DNA of 37,050 nucleotides. It comes from DATBDE01 sp036270095. Its GTDB lineage: Bacteria; Actinomycetota; Thermoleophilia; Solirubrobacterales; Solirubrobacteraceae. Of the stretch, positions 1-8,674 are shown in pieces. The first letter of the stretch is position 1, and each line of letters starts with the position of its first letter. Below the pieces are notes generated by a model. The model was not told the origin of the DNA, searched no databases, and saw nothing but the letters and a program-made list of their open reading frames with translations. The stretch is taken from contig DATBDE010000118.1 of assembly GCA_036270095.1 (NCBI GenBank), positions 1-37,050 on the forward strand, read 5' to 3'. The translations under genes and the position numbers were made by a program.

Positions 1-432
1 GCGCTGCTCGTAGCGGGCCTCGGGGCCGGCGCGGCCGTCCTCGAGCCCCATGCGCTCGTCCGGGTAGGGCTCGATCCACACCGACTCGACCAGCGGCTCG
101 CCGGGCCCGCCGTGCGGGTCGCTGGCCGGCCCGTAGTCGACCGGCAGGACGCGCTTGGGGCGCTTCTCGACCGCGTTGAGCGAGGTGTTGGTGGCGATCT
201 TGTACAGCCACGAGCGCAGCGAGCTGCGCCCCTCGAAGCGCGGCAGGCCTCGCCACGCGCGCAGCAGCGTCTCCTGCAGCGCGTCCTCGGCGTCGTGGGT
301 CGACCCGAGCATGCGGTAGCAGTGTGCGTGCAGCTCGCCGCGGTGCGGCTCCACCAGGCGCTGGTAGGCCTGCTCGTCGCCGGCCCGGGCCGCCGCGAGC
401 AGATCGGGGTCCTGAGCGGGGGCGGTCGTCAT
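1..432 (-). CDS. ECF-type RNA polymerase sigma factor, 3' part cut by window edge
   Basis: The reverse strand from the ATG at 432 reads about 144 codons and runs off the left edge, so the C-terminal part is missing. It begins MTTAPAQDPDLLAAARAG and contains a sigma-70 region 2 signature (HCYRMLGSTHDAEDALQE, LLRAWRGL, RSWLYKIATN), followed by a stretch ending LVESVWIEPYPDE. That linker is typical of the large SigG/TIGR02960-like ECF subfamily, which carries an extra SnoaL-like C-terminal domain (family knowledge; the domain is outside the window). It would direct RNA polymerase to a small regulon. The start ATG overlaps the stop of the upstream MFS gene as ATGA, with GGAGAGAGGG as ribosome-binding site, so the two were translationally coupled. 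Subfamily assignment is moderate; the sigma-factor call is strong. Confidence 0.9.
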   Translation of the reverse strand, partial: MTTAPAQDPDLLAAARAGDEQAYQRLVEPHRGELHAHCYRMLGSTHDAEDALQETLLRAWRGLPRFEGRSSLRSWLYKIATNTSLNAVEKRPKRVLPVDYGPASDPHGGPGEPLVESVWIEPYPDERMGLEDGRAGPEARYEQR

Positions 433-1818
433 CCCTCTCTCCAGGGTAGAAGCCAGCGGCTCGGATGCCAGGACAGCGCGCAGGCGGCGCATGCGGCGGT
501 CAGTACGAGCACGCCGGCCAGGACGGCGGTGGTCACGGCCAGTGCGTGGGCAGAGCCGCGCGGCGCGAGGCTCAGGTACACGCTTACGAACGCAGCCACC
601 CCGGTCGAGGTGCCCACCAGCGTCGCCGTGAGCACGAGCCCCCTCAGGTCGGCGGCTGGTCGGGTCGGGCCAGCGTGGTCGGGCGGTTGGCCAGCGGGCT
701 GAAGCCCCACGCGTGGCCGACGCCGGCGGCGGCGAGCAGCGGCAGCGTGACCGCCACGGGCCAGCCGCCGCCGCCGGCGACGAGGCCCAGGGCCAGCACC
801 GCAGTGCCCATGAGGAGCGGCCCGAGCACCGGCAGGCGGTCGCGCGTGGCCGCACCCGCGCGGGTCCAGGTCAGGCTCGCGGCCGCGAAGCCGGTCGCGT
901 AGGCGGCAAAGGTCAGCCCGGCCTGCAGCGGCGTGAAGCCCAGCGCGTCCTGCAGGTGCAGCCTGAGCGTGAGCAGGAAGCCTGCGTAGCGGTCCATCAC
1001 GAGCAGGACGGCGACCACGCCGAACGCGACCCCGCCGACGCGCATGAGGTCGTAGGTCGAAGAGCGCGTCGCCCCCGCGCGCCCGCACGCGGCGCTCGAG
1101 CACGACGAAGGCGGACAGGCCGAGCGCGCAGCCGGCCAGGCACGGCCACACCCACGCCGGCCAGCCCGCGTCGCGCCCGAAGGTCAGCGGCAGGATGAGG
1201 GCCAGCAGGGTCGCCGCCAGCAGCACCGCGCCGCCGCCGTCCAGGCGCCGGCGGGCGCCTCGGGCCACGTCGGGCAGCCCGCGCCGGGCCGCCAGCAGCA
1301 CGCCCACGCCGATGGGCGCGTTGAGCAGCAGCGCGGGCCGCCAGGCGTCTCCGAGCAGGTGCGCGCCCACGAGCAGCCCGCCGACCACCTGGCCGGCGGC
1401 CACCCCCACGGTGAGCACGAGCGAGTAGGCGCCGATCGCGCGCGCCCGCAGCTCGCCCGTGAACTGGAGCTGGACGATCGACAGCACCTGCGGCGTCATC
1501 CCCGCCGCCGCCGCGCCCTGGACGGCGCGGGCGACGATCAGCGCCGCGCGGCTCGGGGCCAGGCCGCCGGCCAGCGAGGCGAGCGTGAATGCGCCCAGCC
1601 CGGCGAGGAAGGCGCGCCGGCGCCCGACCACGTCGCCCAGCCGGGCGCCGATGACCACGAAGGCCGCGAACGCGAGCGTGTACATGGCCACCACCAGCTG
1701 CAGCTGGCCGTCGCTGGCGTACAGGTCGGTGCGCAGGCCCGGGGGCGGCCACGGCGAGGATCGACTGGTCCATCGTGGCCATCGCCTGGCCGGCCAGCAG
1801 GATGAGGAGTGCCGGCAT
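429..1818 (-). pseudogene. MFS multidrug-type transporter with three frameshifts
   Basis: Conceptual translation starts at the ATG at 1818 (MPALLILLAGQAMATMDQS) and continues through MFS helices including the loop motif GARLGDVVGRRRAF, but the reading frame breaks three times. The first break is near 1738-1745 in a C/G homopolymer, the second near 1045-1058 after ALFDLR, and the third near 645-655 after ARPDQ. Net indels are +1, +1 and -1; correcting them gives one ORF of 463 codons ending TGA at 429. Length and sequence fit a 12-14 helix drug/proton antiporter (EmrB/DHA2-like). Ribosomes starting at 1818 would stop early, so the protein is not made unless the indels are sequencing errors. 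Its stop overlaps the sigma-factor start, and it is divergent from an AraC-type regulator. Confidence 0.85.
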
Positions 1819-1852
1819 GGCGCCAGGTTGCCGCTGTGTGCGGAGGCCGGTC

Positions 1853-1880
1853 TTGGACGATCGTGCGCGGTTGCGAGAAT
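1853..1880 (+). promoter_or_regulatory. Candidate promoter of the AraC-type regulator
   Basis: TTGGAC at 1853-1858 and GAGAAT at 1875-1880 are spaced by 16 bp and resemble a sigma-70 -35/-10 pair. The GTG start at 1887 follows the -10 by 6 nt, so the transcript would be leaderless. The 68-bp intergenic space is shared with the divergent MFS gene starting at 1818. Confidence 0.45.
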
Positions 1881-1886
1881 GCACCC

Positions 1887-2687
1887 GTGCTTTCGGCAAG
1901 GACGCTCATCGACCGCGACGGGATCATCCTGGCCGACGTGTCAGGCGCGCACGGCGCGGGCCGTGGCACCGACGAGCCCGCGCGCACGTCGCACGGGCTC
2001 GTGTTCGTGCGCCGCGGCTGCTTCGTGCGCACCGTCGAGGGCAGGACGTGGGTGCTCGACCCCACGCTGGCCTACGGGGCCAACCCGGGCGAGGAGGAGC
2101 GCATCGACCACCCGCACGACCACGGCGACGACTGCACCTGGCTGCGGCTGGACGCCGACCTGGCCGCGGCCCTGTACGGCGGCGACCCGGGCCTTCCCGC
2201 GCGCTCGCTGCCGACCGCGCCGCGCGTCGACCTCGAGCACCGCCGGCTGCTCGCGGCCGCCGGGCGCGACGGCAGCGACGAGCACGCGCTGGTGGAGCGC
2301 GCGATCGGCCTCGCGGCCGCCGCGCTCGAGCGCGACGCGCCCGCGCGCGTGGCCTCCGGCCGTCTCGCGACCGAGCGCGCCCGCCGCGCGGTGGTCGAGC
2401 AGGCCCGCGAGGCGCTCGCGGCCGACCCCACACAGTCGCTGCCCGAGCTCGGGCGGCGGCTGGCCGTCTCGCCGCACCACCTGAGCCGGGTCTTCCGCGC
2501 GCTGACCGGTGCCACCGTGTCGCGCCACCGCATGTCGCTGCGCGTGCGCGCGGTGCTCGAGCGCCTGGGCGGTGGCGAACGCGACCTCGCCCGCCTGGCC
2601 GCCGACGCCGACCAGGCGCACCTGTGCCGGGTCGTGCGAGCGGAGACCGGCACGACGCCATCGGCCCTGCGCGAGGCGCTCGCCTAG
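1887..2687 (+). CDS. AraC-family transcriptional regulator
   Basis: 266 residues from the GTG at 1887; an upstream in-frame ATG at 1809 is rejected because it would overlap the divergent MFS start. The N-terminal half (residues about 1-110) contains a histidine-rich cupin-like segment (DHPHDHGDDC) of the kind that senses effectors. The C-terminal ~90 residues form the tandem helix-turn-helix of the AraC/XylS family: a first HTH around ELGRRLAVSPHHLSRVFRAL and a second around DLARLAADADQAHLCRVVR, ending TGTTPSALREAL. It is divergent from the MFS-sigma pair and is therefore the likely local regulator of that transporter (inference). The downstream membrane-protein gene begins 2 bp after its stop, so the two are probably co-transcribed. 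Effector unknown. Confidence 0.88.
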   Translation: MLSARTLIDRDGIILADVSGAHGAGRGTDEPARTSHGLVFVRRGCFVRTVEGRTWVLDPTLAYGANPGEEERIDHPHDHGDDCTWLRLDADLAAALYGGDPGLPARSLPTAPRVDLEHRRLLAAAGRDGSDEHALVERAIGLAAAALERDAPARVASGRLATERARRAVVEQAREALAADPTQSLPELGRRLAVSPHHLSRVFRALTGATVSRHRMSLRVRAVLERLGGGERDLARLAADADQAHLCRVVRAETGTTPSALREALA

Positions 2688-2689
2688 CA

Positions 2690-3370
2690 GTGCCGCACGT
2701 CCACGCCCACGTCCCGCATGAGCTCGCCGAGCCGCCGGAGCACGAGCGGACGGTTCCCCGCAACGAGCGCATCCTCGAGTTCGCCGCCGTCCTGCTGCTC
2801 TCCCTCGCGACCCTGGCCACGGCCTGGAGCGGCTATCAGGCGGCGCTGTTCTCGGGCAAGCAGTCCCAGCGCTACGCGCAGGCCTCGACCCTGCGCATCC
2901 ACTCCCAGAACAAGTCCACCATCGCCGGCCAGTTCCGACTCGAGGACCTTCTGCTGTTCAACCGTTGGCTCGACGCCCACGAGACCGGCAACCGCCGCCT
3001 CGCGAACATCTACCAGCGCCGTTTCCGCGTCCGCTTCGTACCGGCGTTCAACGCGTGGATCGCCGAGCACCCGTTCACCAATCGGCGCGCCAAGCCCAGC
3101 CCGATCTACGAGCCGCAGTACCACCCGGCGGAGGTCGACGAGGCCGTCGCCCTGGACCGCGTCGCCAACACCCGCTACGAGGAGGGCACGGCGGCCAAGG
3201 AGACCGACGACAAGTTCATCCTCTCCACCGTGTTCTTCGCCGCCGTCCTGTTCTTCTCCGGCATCTCGCTGCGGCTCGCCTGGCGGCCGCTGCGGATCGC
3301 GATCCTCACGTTCGGCGCGTTGATGCTGTTCGGCGGCATGATCTTCGTGTTGACGCTCGGGAGCGCCTAG
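2690..3370 (+). CDS. Integral membrane protein of unknown function (1 TM, soluble domain, 3-helix C-terminus)
   Basis: 226 residues from the GTG at 2690, placed only 2 bp after the AraC gene. A membrane helix at about residues 30-48 (FAAVLLLSLATLATAWSGY) is followed by a conserved-looking stretch SGKQSQRYAQAS. Next is a long charged helical region (about 55-165), then hydrophobic segments near the C-terminus (FILSTVFFAAVLFFSGISL; ILTFGALMLFGGMIFVLTL). I recognise the architecture as recurring in actinobacterial hypothetical membrane proteins but know no assigned function. Two minus-strand genes at 22406 and 23097 encode proteins of the same layout. The 3' end interlocks with the convergent gene through a shared CTAG at 3367-3370. 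Confidence 0.8.
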   Translation: MPHVHAHVPHELAEPPEHERTVPRNERILEFAAVLLLSLATLATAWSGYQAALFSGKQSQRYAQASTLRIHSQNKSTIAGQFRLEDLLLFNRWLDAHETGNRRLANIYQRRFRVRFVPAFNAWIAEHPFTNRRAKPSPIYEPQYHPAEVDEAVALDRVANTRYEEGTAAKETDDKFILSTVFFAAVLFFSGISLRLAWRPLRIAILTFGALMLFGGMIFVLTLGSA

Positions 3371-4053
3371 GCGCTGAGCAGCCCGCGCAGGACCAGGAAC
3401 GCGCCGAAGAAGATGCACACGCCGACGGCGATCTGGCGCCCATGGCTCGTCATCCACGCGTTCATGCGGTGGACCAGGGCGTCGGTGCGCGCGGGCGCGA
3501 CCCACAGGCCGACGAGCGGGACCTCGGCGAGGACGAACATGACCAGGTTGAAGCCGAGCACGAGCAGCACCTGCAAGATCGATCCGTGGTCGCCGGCGGC
3601 GATGTCCTTCAGCGCGATCAGGTAGGCGGCGCCGGGCACGTTGATGACCAGGGCGGCGAGGAACACGATCGGCGTCGAGCCGCGGGCCAGGATCCGCTGC
3701 GACCACGGCTCACCGCGCTTGTCCTCCACCTTCGGGTGGCGGCGGCGACGGCGCGCGCGCATGCGCTCGTCGGCGCGCAGCGACAGCGCCACCGCGGCCA
3801 GCAGCGCGAGCCCGCCGAAGGTCAGGTCGGCCTTCCAGCTCAGGCTCGAGTGCTCGCCGTGCTTGAGCCACTCCGAGTCCGACAACGCGAACACGATGAC
3901 CAGCCCGGCGACGATGCTCACCGTCATCCCGCCGAGCAGGTAGACGGTCAGCAGCCGGCGCGGATGCGACTGGGCGAGGAGGATCACCACCGCGGCCAGC
4001 AGGGTCGGGTAGACGGCGGCGTACACCGCCAGGAGGAGGATCTCGGCTGCCAA
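3367..4053 (-). CDS. GAP / SfLAP-family membrane protein
   Basis: 228 residues with about six predicted membrane helices (residues about 2-26, 36-58, 74-92, 125-150, 160-185, 205-226), separated by a basic loop (RMRARRRRRHPKVEDKR). Pattern and length match the GAP family (Pfam SfLAP), whose mycobacterial members Sap and GAP help move or address glycolipids at the cell membrane. The exact substrate here is unknown. The predicted start is TTG at 4053, 7 bp after the stop of the SHOCT-domain gene on the same strand, so the two form a likely operon. No strong ribosome-binding site precedes this TTG, and a GTG ten codons downstream is an alternative. The stop shares CTAG with the convergent gene. 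Confidence 0.75.
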   Translation of the reverse strand: MAAEILLLAVYAAVYPTLLAAVVILLAQSHPRRLLTVYLLGGMTVSIVAGLVIVFALSDSEWLKHGEHSSLSWKADLTFGGLALLAAVALSLRADERMRARRRRRHPKVEDKRGEPWSQRILARGSTPIVFLAALVINVPGAAYLIALKDIAAGDHGSILQVLLVLGFNLVMFVLAEVPLVGLWVAPARTDALVHRMNAWMTSHGRQIAVGVCIFFGAFLVLRGLLSA

Positions 4054-4060
4054 AGGCCGG

Positions 4061-5389
4061 TCAGCCGGCGGAGCCGGCGATGATGCTCGCCTTCTGCTGC
4101 GCGAACTCCTCGTCGGTCAGCACGCCGGTCTCGCGGAGCCGGCCGAGGCGCTCGAGCTCGTCCAGCTTGACCTCGCGCACGGGCGCGCCGGCGGGCGGCG
4201 CCTCCTCGACGGGCGCGCTGCGGCTGGGGACGCGTGCGCGCATCCGGCGCCAGCGCTCCTGCACGTGGGTGCCGAGCTCGCCGAAGGACGCGTCGGGAAC
4301 CTCGCGCTTGACCTGGCGCCGCAGCACCTCGACGCCGACGCAGAGCAGGATCGCGAAGATCAGCATCCCCAGCGGCTTGCGCGTGGCCGGCGTCGGGCCC
4401 CAGAGCAGGAGCAGCAGCACGACCACGGCCACGCTGCCGAAGGCCCAGCGCGGGGAGTGCAGGAACGGCGCGAGAAAGTGGCGGACGGCGACGGCCGGGC
4501 GCGTGCGGCCGGCGAGCCAGGCCCCCAGGGCGACGACGACGCCGTAGGCGATGGCCGACTGGGCCGCCTCGACGAGCAGTGAGCTGCTGATCTCCCACGT
4601 GTCCGAGACCGCGCTACGCACCGACGCCGTCGAGGACAGCGCGTTGACGATCTCCTGCCCCGCGAAGTAGCGCGCGACCAAGGCCAGGGCGCCGGCGACG
4701 ATCAGGCTGCCGCCGACCATGCGGAGCGTTTCGCGCCGGCGCCCCTGCGCGACCACCACCGCCACGATGTAGAGCAGGAAGGTGAGGATCAGGACGATCA
4801 GGCTGATCCCGCGCAGGGCCTGGAGCGCGCTCTGGACCCCGTCGAGCTGCTTGCTCTTGAGGATGGTGATCTGCGCGGCGTTGGGTGGGATCTTCGAGGC
4901 CACGTTGCCCAGCCCGAACGCGGTCGCCGCGCTGGCCGCGACCTGGCCCAGGTTCAGCGTGACGTTGCCGCCAGTGGTCGACACCGCCTTGCCCCCGCCC
5001 TCCAGCGTGGCCAGGAGCTGTTGGTGCGCGACCCGGTTGGCGTTCTCCCAGAGCTGTTGCACCTTCGGGCGCTGCAGGAGCTGGTCGATGCCCTTCTCGA
5101 GCGCGTTGCGCAGCCCACCGGCGGCGGGGCCGGCCAGCGCCTTGGCCTGCGGGGGCAGCGCCGACGCGATCTCGCCCCGGACGTCGACGTTCGCGTAGAG
5201 CTGGTCGACGAGGAAGTCTGCGACCTGGGTGCGGATCGACTCGCGCTGGAGGAGCTGGCTCGAGGTCTTGGTCCAGTTGTCCGTGTTGAGGAACTGGCGG
5301 TTGGCCCAGAGCGCCAGGATCGACACGAAGGCCAGCACGGTTGCGACCACCACCAACGTCGTCGCGATCCAGCGGCGGGGGGAGCGCAC
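4061..5389 (-). CDS. Multi-pass membrane protein with C-terminal SHOCT domain
   Basis: 442 residues from the GTG at 5389. A first membrane helix lies at residues about 8-28. An extracytoplasmic helical domain follows (about 30-190; contains NTDNWTKTSSQLLQ, a pattern seen in many actinobacterial membrane proteins). Further helices lie at about 195-215, 225-245, 285-305, 320-338 and 345-362. The last 35 residues (ELERLGRLRETGVLTDEEF) are a SHOCT domain, a short C-terminal oligomerisation motif found on otherwise unrelated membrane proteins. Function unknown. The gene is divergent from the glycosyltransferase at 5455 and upstream of the GAP-family gene. Its start lies 6 nt after a GATAGT hexamer (minus strand, 5396-5401), suggesting a leaderless transcript. 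Confidence 0.8.
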   Translation of the reverse strand: MRSPRRWIATTLVVVATVLAFVSILALWANRQFLNTDNWTKTSSQLLQRESIRTQVADFLVDQLYANVDVRGEIASALPPQAKALAGPAAGGLRNALEKGIDQLLQRPKVQQLWENANRVAHQQLLATLEGGGKAVSTTGGNVTLNLGQVAASAATAFGLGNVASKIPPNAAQITILKSKQLDGVQSALQALRGISLIVLILTFLLYIVAVVVAQGRRRETLRMVGGSLIVAGALALVARYFAGQEIVNALSSTASVRSAVSDTWEISSSLLVEAAQSAIAYGVVVALGAWLAGRTRPAVAVRHFLAPFLHSPRWAFGSVAVVVLLLLLWGPTPATRKPLGMLIFAILLCVGVEVLRRQVKREVPDASFGELGTHVQERWRRMRARVPSRSAPVEEAPPAGAPVREVKLDELERLGRLRETGVLTDEEFAQQKASIIAGSAG

Positions 5390-5395
5390 GCGGCG

Positions 5396-5448
5396 ACTAT
5401 CTCACAGCCGTCAGACCGCTTACCAAGCCTCGCCATCAGCGTTAGCCT
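5396..5448. promoter_or_regulatory. Divergent promoter region between SHOCT protein and glycosyltransferase
   Basis: On the minus strand GATAGT (complement of 5396-5401) precedes the GTG at 5389 by 6 nt. On the plus strand TAGCCT at 5443-5448 precedes the ATG at 5455 by 6 nt. Both fit -10 elements of leaderless genes. The candidate -35 sequences are weak: CTTACC at 5419-5424 on plus and TTGGTA over roughly the same bases on minus. Confidence 0.4.
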
Positions 5449-5454
5449 TCATTC

Positions 5455-6777
5455 ATGCAGGGCCTGCCCCCTGCAACGCGCCGGGCCGTGTGGGCGCTGC
5501 TCGCCCTCGCCCTCTGCGTGCGCCTCGCGTTCGTCGCGGCCACGCCGTCGTACACGCCGGTCCACGACGATCACGACTACGATCGCCTCGCCTGTTCCAT
5601 CGTCGGCGGGGGCGGCTACCGCGACGCGGGGCCGCCGACGCCGCCGGGAGCGTGCGTCACCCCGGACACGATCTCGCGTCCGACCGCGTACCGGCCGCCC
5701 GCCTATCCGTTCGCGCTGGCCGCCGTCTACGCGGTGGCGGCGCCGCTGCACCTGGACCGCTGGACCGCCGCGCGGGTGACGCAGGCGTTCGTCGGGACGC
5801 TGGTCGCCGGGCTGATCGGGCTCGTGGCCGGGCTGGTCTGGGGGCGCGCCGTGGGCCTCGCCGCCCTGGCCCTGGCCGCCGTCCACCTGCCGTTCGCGAT
5901 GGTGGGGGCGTCGCTGGTCTCCGAGACGCTGTTCGGCGCCTTCGAGGTGGGCGCCATCGCGTGCGCGCTGCAGGCCGGCCGCAGCGCGCGGCCGTGGCGA
6001 TGGGTGGTGGCCACCGGCGTGCTCACCGGCCTGGCCTGGCTGACTCGCTCCAACGGCGTGCTCCTGCTGCTGCCGCTGGGCATCGCGGCGTGGACGGCCC
6101 TGCGCCCCCGCGGCCGGCGGGCGGCGGCGCTGGCGGTGACGGTGCTGCTGGCCGCCGCCGCGCTGACCATCTCCCCGTGGACGGTGCGCAACGCGCGCGT
6201 GCTGCGCGGCTTCGTGCCCGTCGCCACCGAGGTCGGCCCGACGCTGGCCGGGACCTACAACGATGTGTCCCGGCTCGACCCGGTCGACCCCGGCGCCTGG
6301 TGGCTGCCGCGTCAGGTGCCCGCGATCAGGGCCGTGCTCGCGCGCACGCGGGGCGAGCCCGCCCGCGACGCCGCGCTGACCCGCATGGCCGTGGGCTACA
6401 TGGCCTCCCACCCCTTCTACGTGCTGCGCGTGATGACCCGGAACACGCTGCGGCTGGCCGTGCTGACCGAGCCGTCGGACTGGCGCGCCGCCGGCGCGGG
6501 CATGGACATGCCGGCGGCGGCGGGCGTGCTGACCTCGGCCTGGTTCTGGCTCGTGCTGGTCCTTGCCATCGCCGGGCTGGCGCTGGGCGCGGCGCGGCGG
6601 GCGCCGCCGTTTCTGTGGCTCACGGCGGGCCTGATGTATCTGTCAGCAGCGCTGGTGATCAGCGGCGTCCGCTTCCGCATGCCGCTCGAGCCGTTCGTGG
6701 TGATGCTCGCCGGCGTGGCGCTCGTGCGGTTCGCAAGCCCGGTGCTCGACTCCGGCCGCCGCATGCGCACCACATAA
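5455..6777 (+). CDS. GT-C membrane glycosyltransferase (ArnT/PMT/GT39-like)
   Basis: 440 residues, largely hydrophobic, with about 10-12 membrane helices. The N-terminal helix (RAVWALLALALCVRLAFVA) is followed by an extracytoplasmic loop with acidic residues (PVHDDHDYDRLA). An Asp/Glu pair in this position is the catalytic hallmark of GT-C enzymes, which use polyprenyl-phosphate sugars on the outer face of the membrane. PTAYRPPAYPF and TRSNGVLLLLPLG also match ArnT/PMT-type proteins. Acceptor and sugar cannot be read from the sequence; cell-wall or protein glycosylation is the general role. The gene stands alone, divergent from the SHOCT-protein gene, and ends 7 bp before nhaA. Confidence 0.85.
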   Translation: MQGLPPATRRAVWALLALALCVRLAFVAATPSYTPVHDDHDYDRLACSIVGGGGYRDAGPPTPPGACVTPDTISRPTAYRPPAYPFALAAVYAVAAPLHLDRWTAARVTQAFVGTLVAGLIGLVAGLVWGRAVGLAALALAAVHLPFAMVGASLVSETLFGAFEVGAIACALQAGRSARPWRWVVATGVLTGLAWLTRSNGVLLLLPLGIAAWTALRPRGRRAAALAVTVLLAAAALTISPWTVRNARVLRGFVPVATEVGPTLAGTYNDVSRLDPVDPGAWWLPRQVPAIRAVLARTRGEPARDAALTRMAVGYMASHPFYVLRVMTRNTLRLAVLTEPSDWRAAGAGMDMPAAAGVLTSAWFWLVLVLAIAGLALGAARRAPPFLWLTAGLMYLSAALVISGVRFRMPLEPFVVMLAGVALVRFASPVLDSGRRMRTT

Positions 6778-6778
6778 T
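6773..6778 (+). promoter_or_regulatory. Candidate -10 element of nhaA
   Basis: CATAAT ends 6 nt before the GTG at 6785 and overlaps the stop of the glycosyltransferase gene. It is a good -10 match placed for a leaderless transcript; no clear -35 was found. Confidence 0.45.
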
Positions 6779-6784
6779 GCTCGC

Positions 6785-8674
6785 GTGACCGCAGCCTCAG
6801 CCCCGGGGGGAGGACGCACAGCGTGGGCGCGCAACCTCGCCGCGCCGGTGCGCGACTACCTCAGCACGGAGACCGTCGGCGCGCTCGCGCTGCTCGGCGC
6901 GGTCGTCGCCGCGCTGATCTGGGCCAACGTCGCGCCGCACAGCTACACGTCGGTGTGGGGCACCGAGTTCTCGCTGCGCATCGGCTCGTGGTCGCTGCAC
7001 GCCACGCTGCGCGAGTGGGTCAACCAGGGCCTGATGACCTTCTTCTTCCTCGTCGTCGGCCTCGAGGCCAAGCGCGAGCTCGACCTCGGCGAGCTGCGCG
7101 AGCGCCGGCGCCTGGCGCTGCCCGTGGTCGCCGCCATCGGCGGCGCCGCCGGCGCGATCATCGTCTACCTGGTCATCAACGCCGGCGGTCCGGGTGCGCA
7201 CGGCTGGGGCACGGCCATGTCCACCGACACCGCGTTCGCGCTCGGCATCCTCGCCTTGATCGCGCGCCGAGGGGAACGCCTGCGCGTGTTCCTGCTCTCG
7301 CTCGCCGTGGTCGACGACCTGATCGCGCTGGTCGTCCTGGGTGTGGCCTACACGACGAACATCTCGGTCACGGCCCTGGTGGTCGCGATCGTGCTGTACG
7401 CGACCATCGTGCTGCTGCGCTTCGCCCCCTTCCCCGCCCGCCAGCCCGTGGCGGTCGTGCTCGCGGTCGGGCTGTGGATCGCCATGTTCAAGTCGGGCAT
7501 CGACCCGGTGGTCTCGGGGCTCGCCGTCGGGCTCGCGCTGAGCGCCTACGAGCCCGGGCGCGAGAACCTCGAGCGGGTCACCGAGCTGTCGCGCTCGTTC
7601 CGCGAGCAGCCGACGCCGGAGCTCGCGCGGCGCGCGCAGCAGAGCGTGGCCTCGGCGATCTCGCCGAACGAGCGCCTGCAGTACGACCTGCACCCGTGGA
7701 CGAGCTACCTGATCGTGCCCGTGTTCGCGCTGGCCAACGCCGGGATCGTGTTCAACTCGAGCCTGATCTCCGACGCCTTCACCTCGCCGATCACCATCGG
7801 CATCGTCGCCGGCTACGTTCTCGGCAAGCCGCTGGGCATCCTCATCTCGTCCTGGCTGGCCACGCGCCCGCGGACGCTCAGCCTGCGCCTGCCCATCAGC
7901 TGGCCGATCCTCTCCGGTGGCGCCGCCGTGGCCGGCATCGGGTTCACGGTCTCGCTGCTGATCGCCAACCGGGCGTTCTCCGGGCGCGAGCTCGACGAGG
8001 CGAAGATCGGCGTGCTCGCCTCGGCCGTGCTGGCGAGCCTGATCGGGTTCGGGGTGTTCCGTCTCGTGCGGCGCCTGCCGGAGGCCCTGCGGGCGCGGCA
8101 GATCGCCCGGACCGAGAGCGAGCTGCTCGACCTCGCCGACGACGTCGACGCCGACCGCGACCACATCCGTGGCCCCGAGGAGGCGCCGGTGACCCTGCTC
8201 GAGTACGGCGACTTCGAGTGCCCGTACTGCGGCCAGGCCGAGCCCATCGTGCGCGAGCTTCTGCAGTCCTTCGGCGCCGACCTGCGCTACGTGTTCCGGC
8301 ACCTGCCGCTGGCCGATGTGCACCCCAGCGCCCAGATGGCCGCCGAGGCGGCCGAGGCCGCGGGCGCGCAAGGCAAGTTCTGGGAGATGCACGACCTCCT
8401 GCTCGACCATCAGGACGAGCTCAACCCGCCGGCCCTGCGCCGCTATGCCGACGACCTCGGGCTCGACGCTGACCGTTTCTGGGAGGACGTGCGCACGCGC
8501 GAGTTCGCGCCCCACATCGGCGAGGACGTTCGCACCGCGGACGAGAGCGGCGTGGCCGGCACGCCGACCTTCTTCATCAACGGGCGCCGCCACCAGGGCG
8601 CCTACGACGTCGACACGCTGAACACCGCCGTGCGGCGCGCCCACAACCAGGCGCGCATCCGCGCCGCGGCCTAG
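6785..8674 (+). CDS. nhaA: Na+/H+ antiporter NhaA fused to a DsbA-like thioredoxin domain
   Basis: 629 residues from the GTG at 6785. Residues about 20-445 are a complete NhaA antiporter: LSTETVGALALLGAVVAALIWAN at the first helix (split here as LSTETVGALALLG then AVVAALIWAN), FFFLVVGLEAKREL, MSTDTAFALG, and the ion-binding pair VVDDLIAL with D177/D178. From about residue 455 the protein continues into a DsbA/thioredoxin-fold domain with the redox motif C479-P-Y-C482 and the cis-Pro segment SGVAGTPTFFING. NhaA exchanges sodium for protons in pH and salt homeostasis. NhaA-thioredoxin fusions are known in actinobacteria; the role of the redox domain is unclear. The frame is uninterrupted, so the fusion is not an assembly artefact. 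The last 12 codons plus stop are duplicated at 9219-9258. Confidence 0.93.
   Translation: MTAASAPGGGRTAWARNLAAPVRDYLSTETVGALALLGAVVAALIWANVAPHSYTSVWGTEFSLRIGSWSLHATLREWVNQGLMTFFFLVVGLEAKRELDLGELRERRRLALPVVAAIGGAAGAIIVYLVINAGGPGAHGWGTAMSTDTAFALGILALIARRGERLRVFLLSLAVVDDLIALVVLGVAYTTNISVTALVVAIVLYATIVLLRFAPFPARQPVAVVLAVGLWIAMFKSGIDPVVSGLAVGLALSAYEPGRENLERVTELSRSFREQPTPELARRAQQSVASAISPNERLQYDLHPWTSYLIVPVFALANAGIVFNSSLISDAFTSPITIGIVAGYVLGKPLGILISSWLATRPRTLSLRLPISWPILSGGAAVAGIGFTVSLLIANRAFSGRELDEAKIGVLASAVLASLIGFGVFRLVRRLPEALRARQIARTESELLDLADDVDADRDHIRGPEEAPVTLLEYGDFECPYCGQAEPIVRELLQSFGADLRYVFRHLPLADVHPSAQMAAEAAEAAGAQGKFWEMHDLLLDHQDELNPPALRRYADDLGLDADRFWEDVRTREFAPHIGEDVRTADESGVAGTPTFFINGRRHQGAYDVDTLNTAVRRAHNQARIRAAA
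8635..8674 (+). repeat. 40-bp direct repeat, copy 1 (3' end of nhaA)
   Basis: This copy comprises the last 12 codons and TAG stop of nhaA. It matches 9219-9258 at 39 of 40 positions; the only difference is C at 8656 versus T at 9240, a synonymous CGC/CGT change in the nhaA frame. Duplication of a gene's 3' end around an insert resembles attL/attR left by a site-specific integrase. Confidence 0.85.

Noticed and set aside
6797..8644. 615-residue ORF on the minus strand opposite nhaA
   Set aside because: It is a GC-skew shadow: Arg/Gly/Asp/His-rich, no domains, fully antisense to a clearly recognised antiporter.
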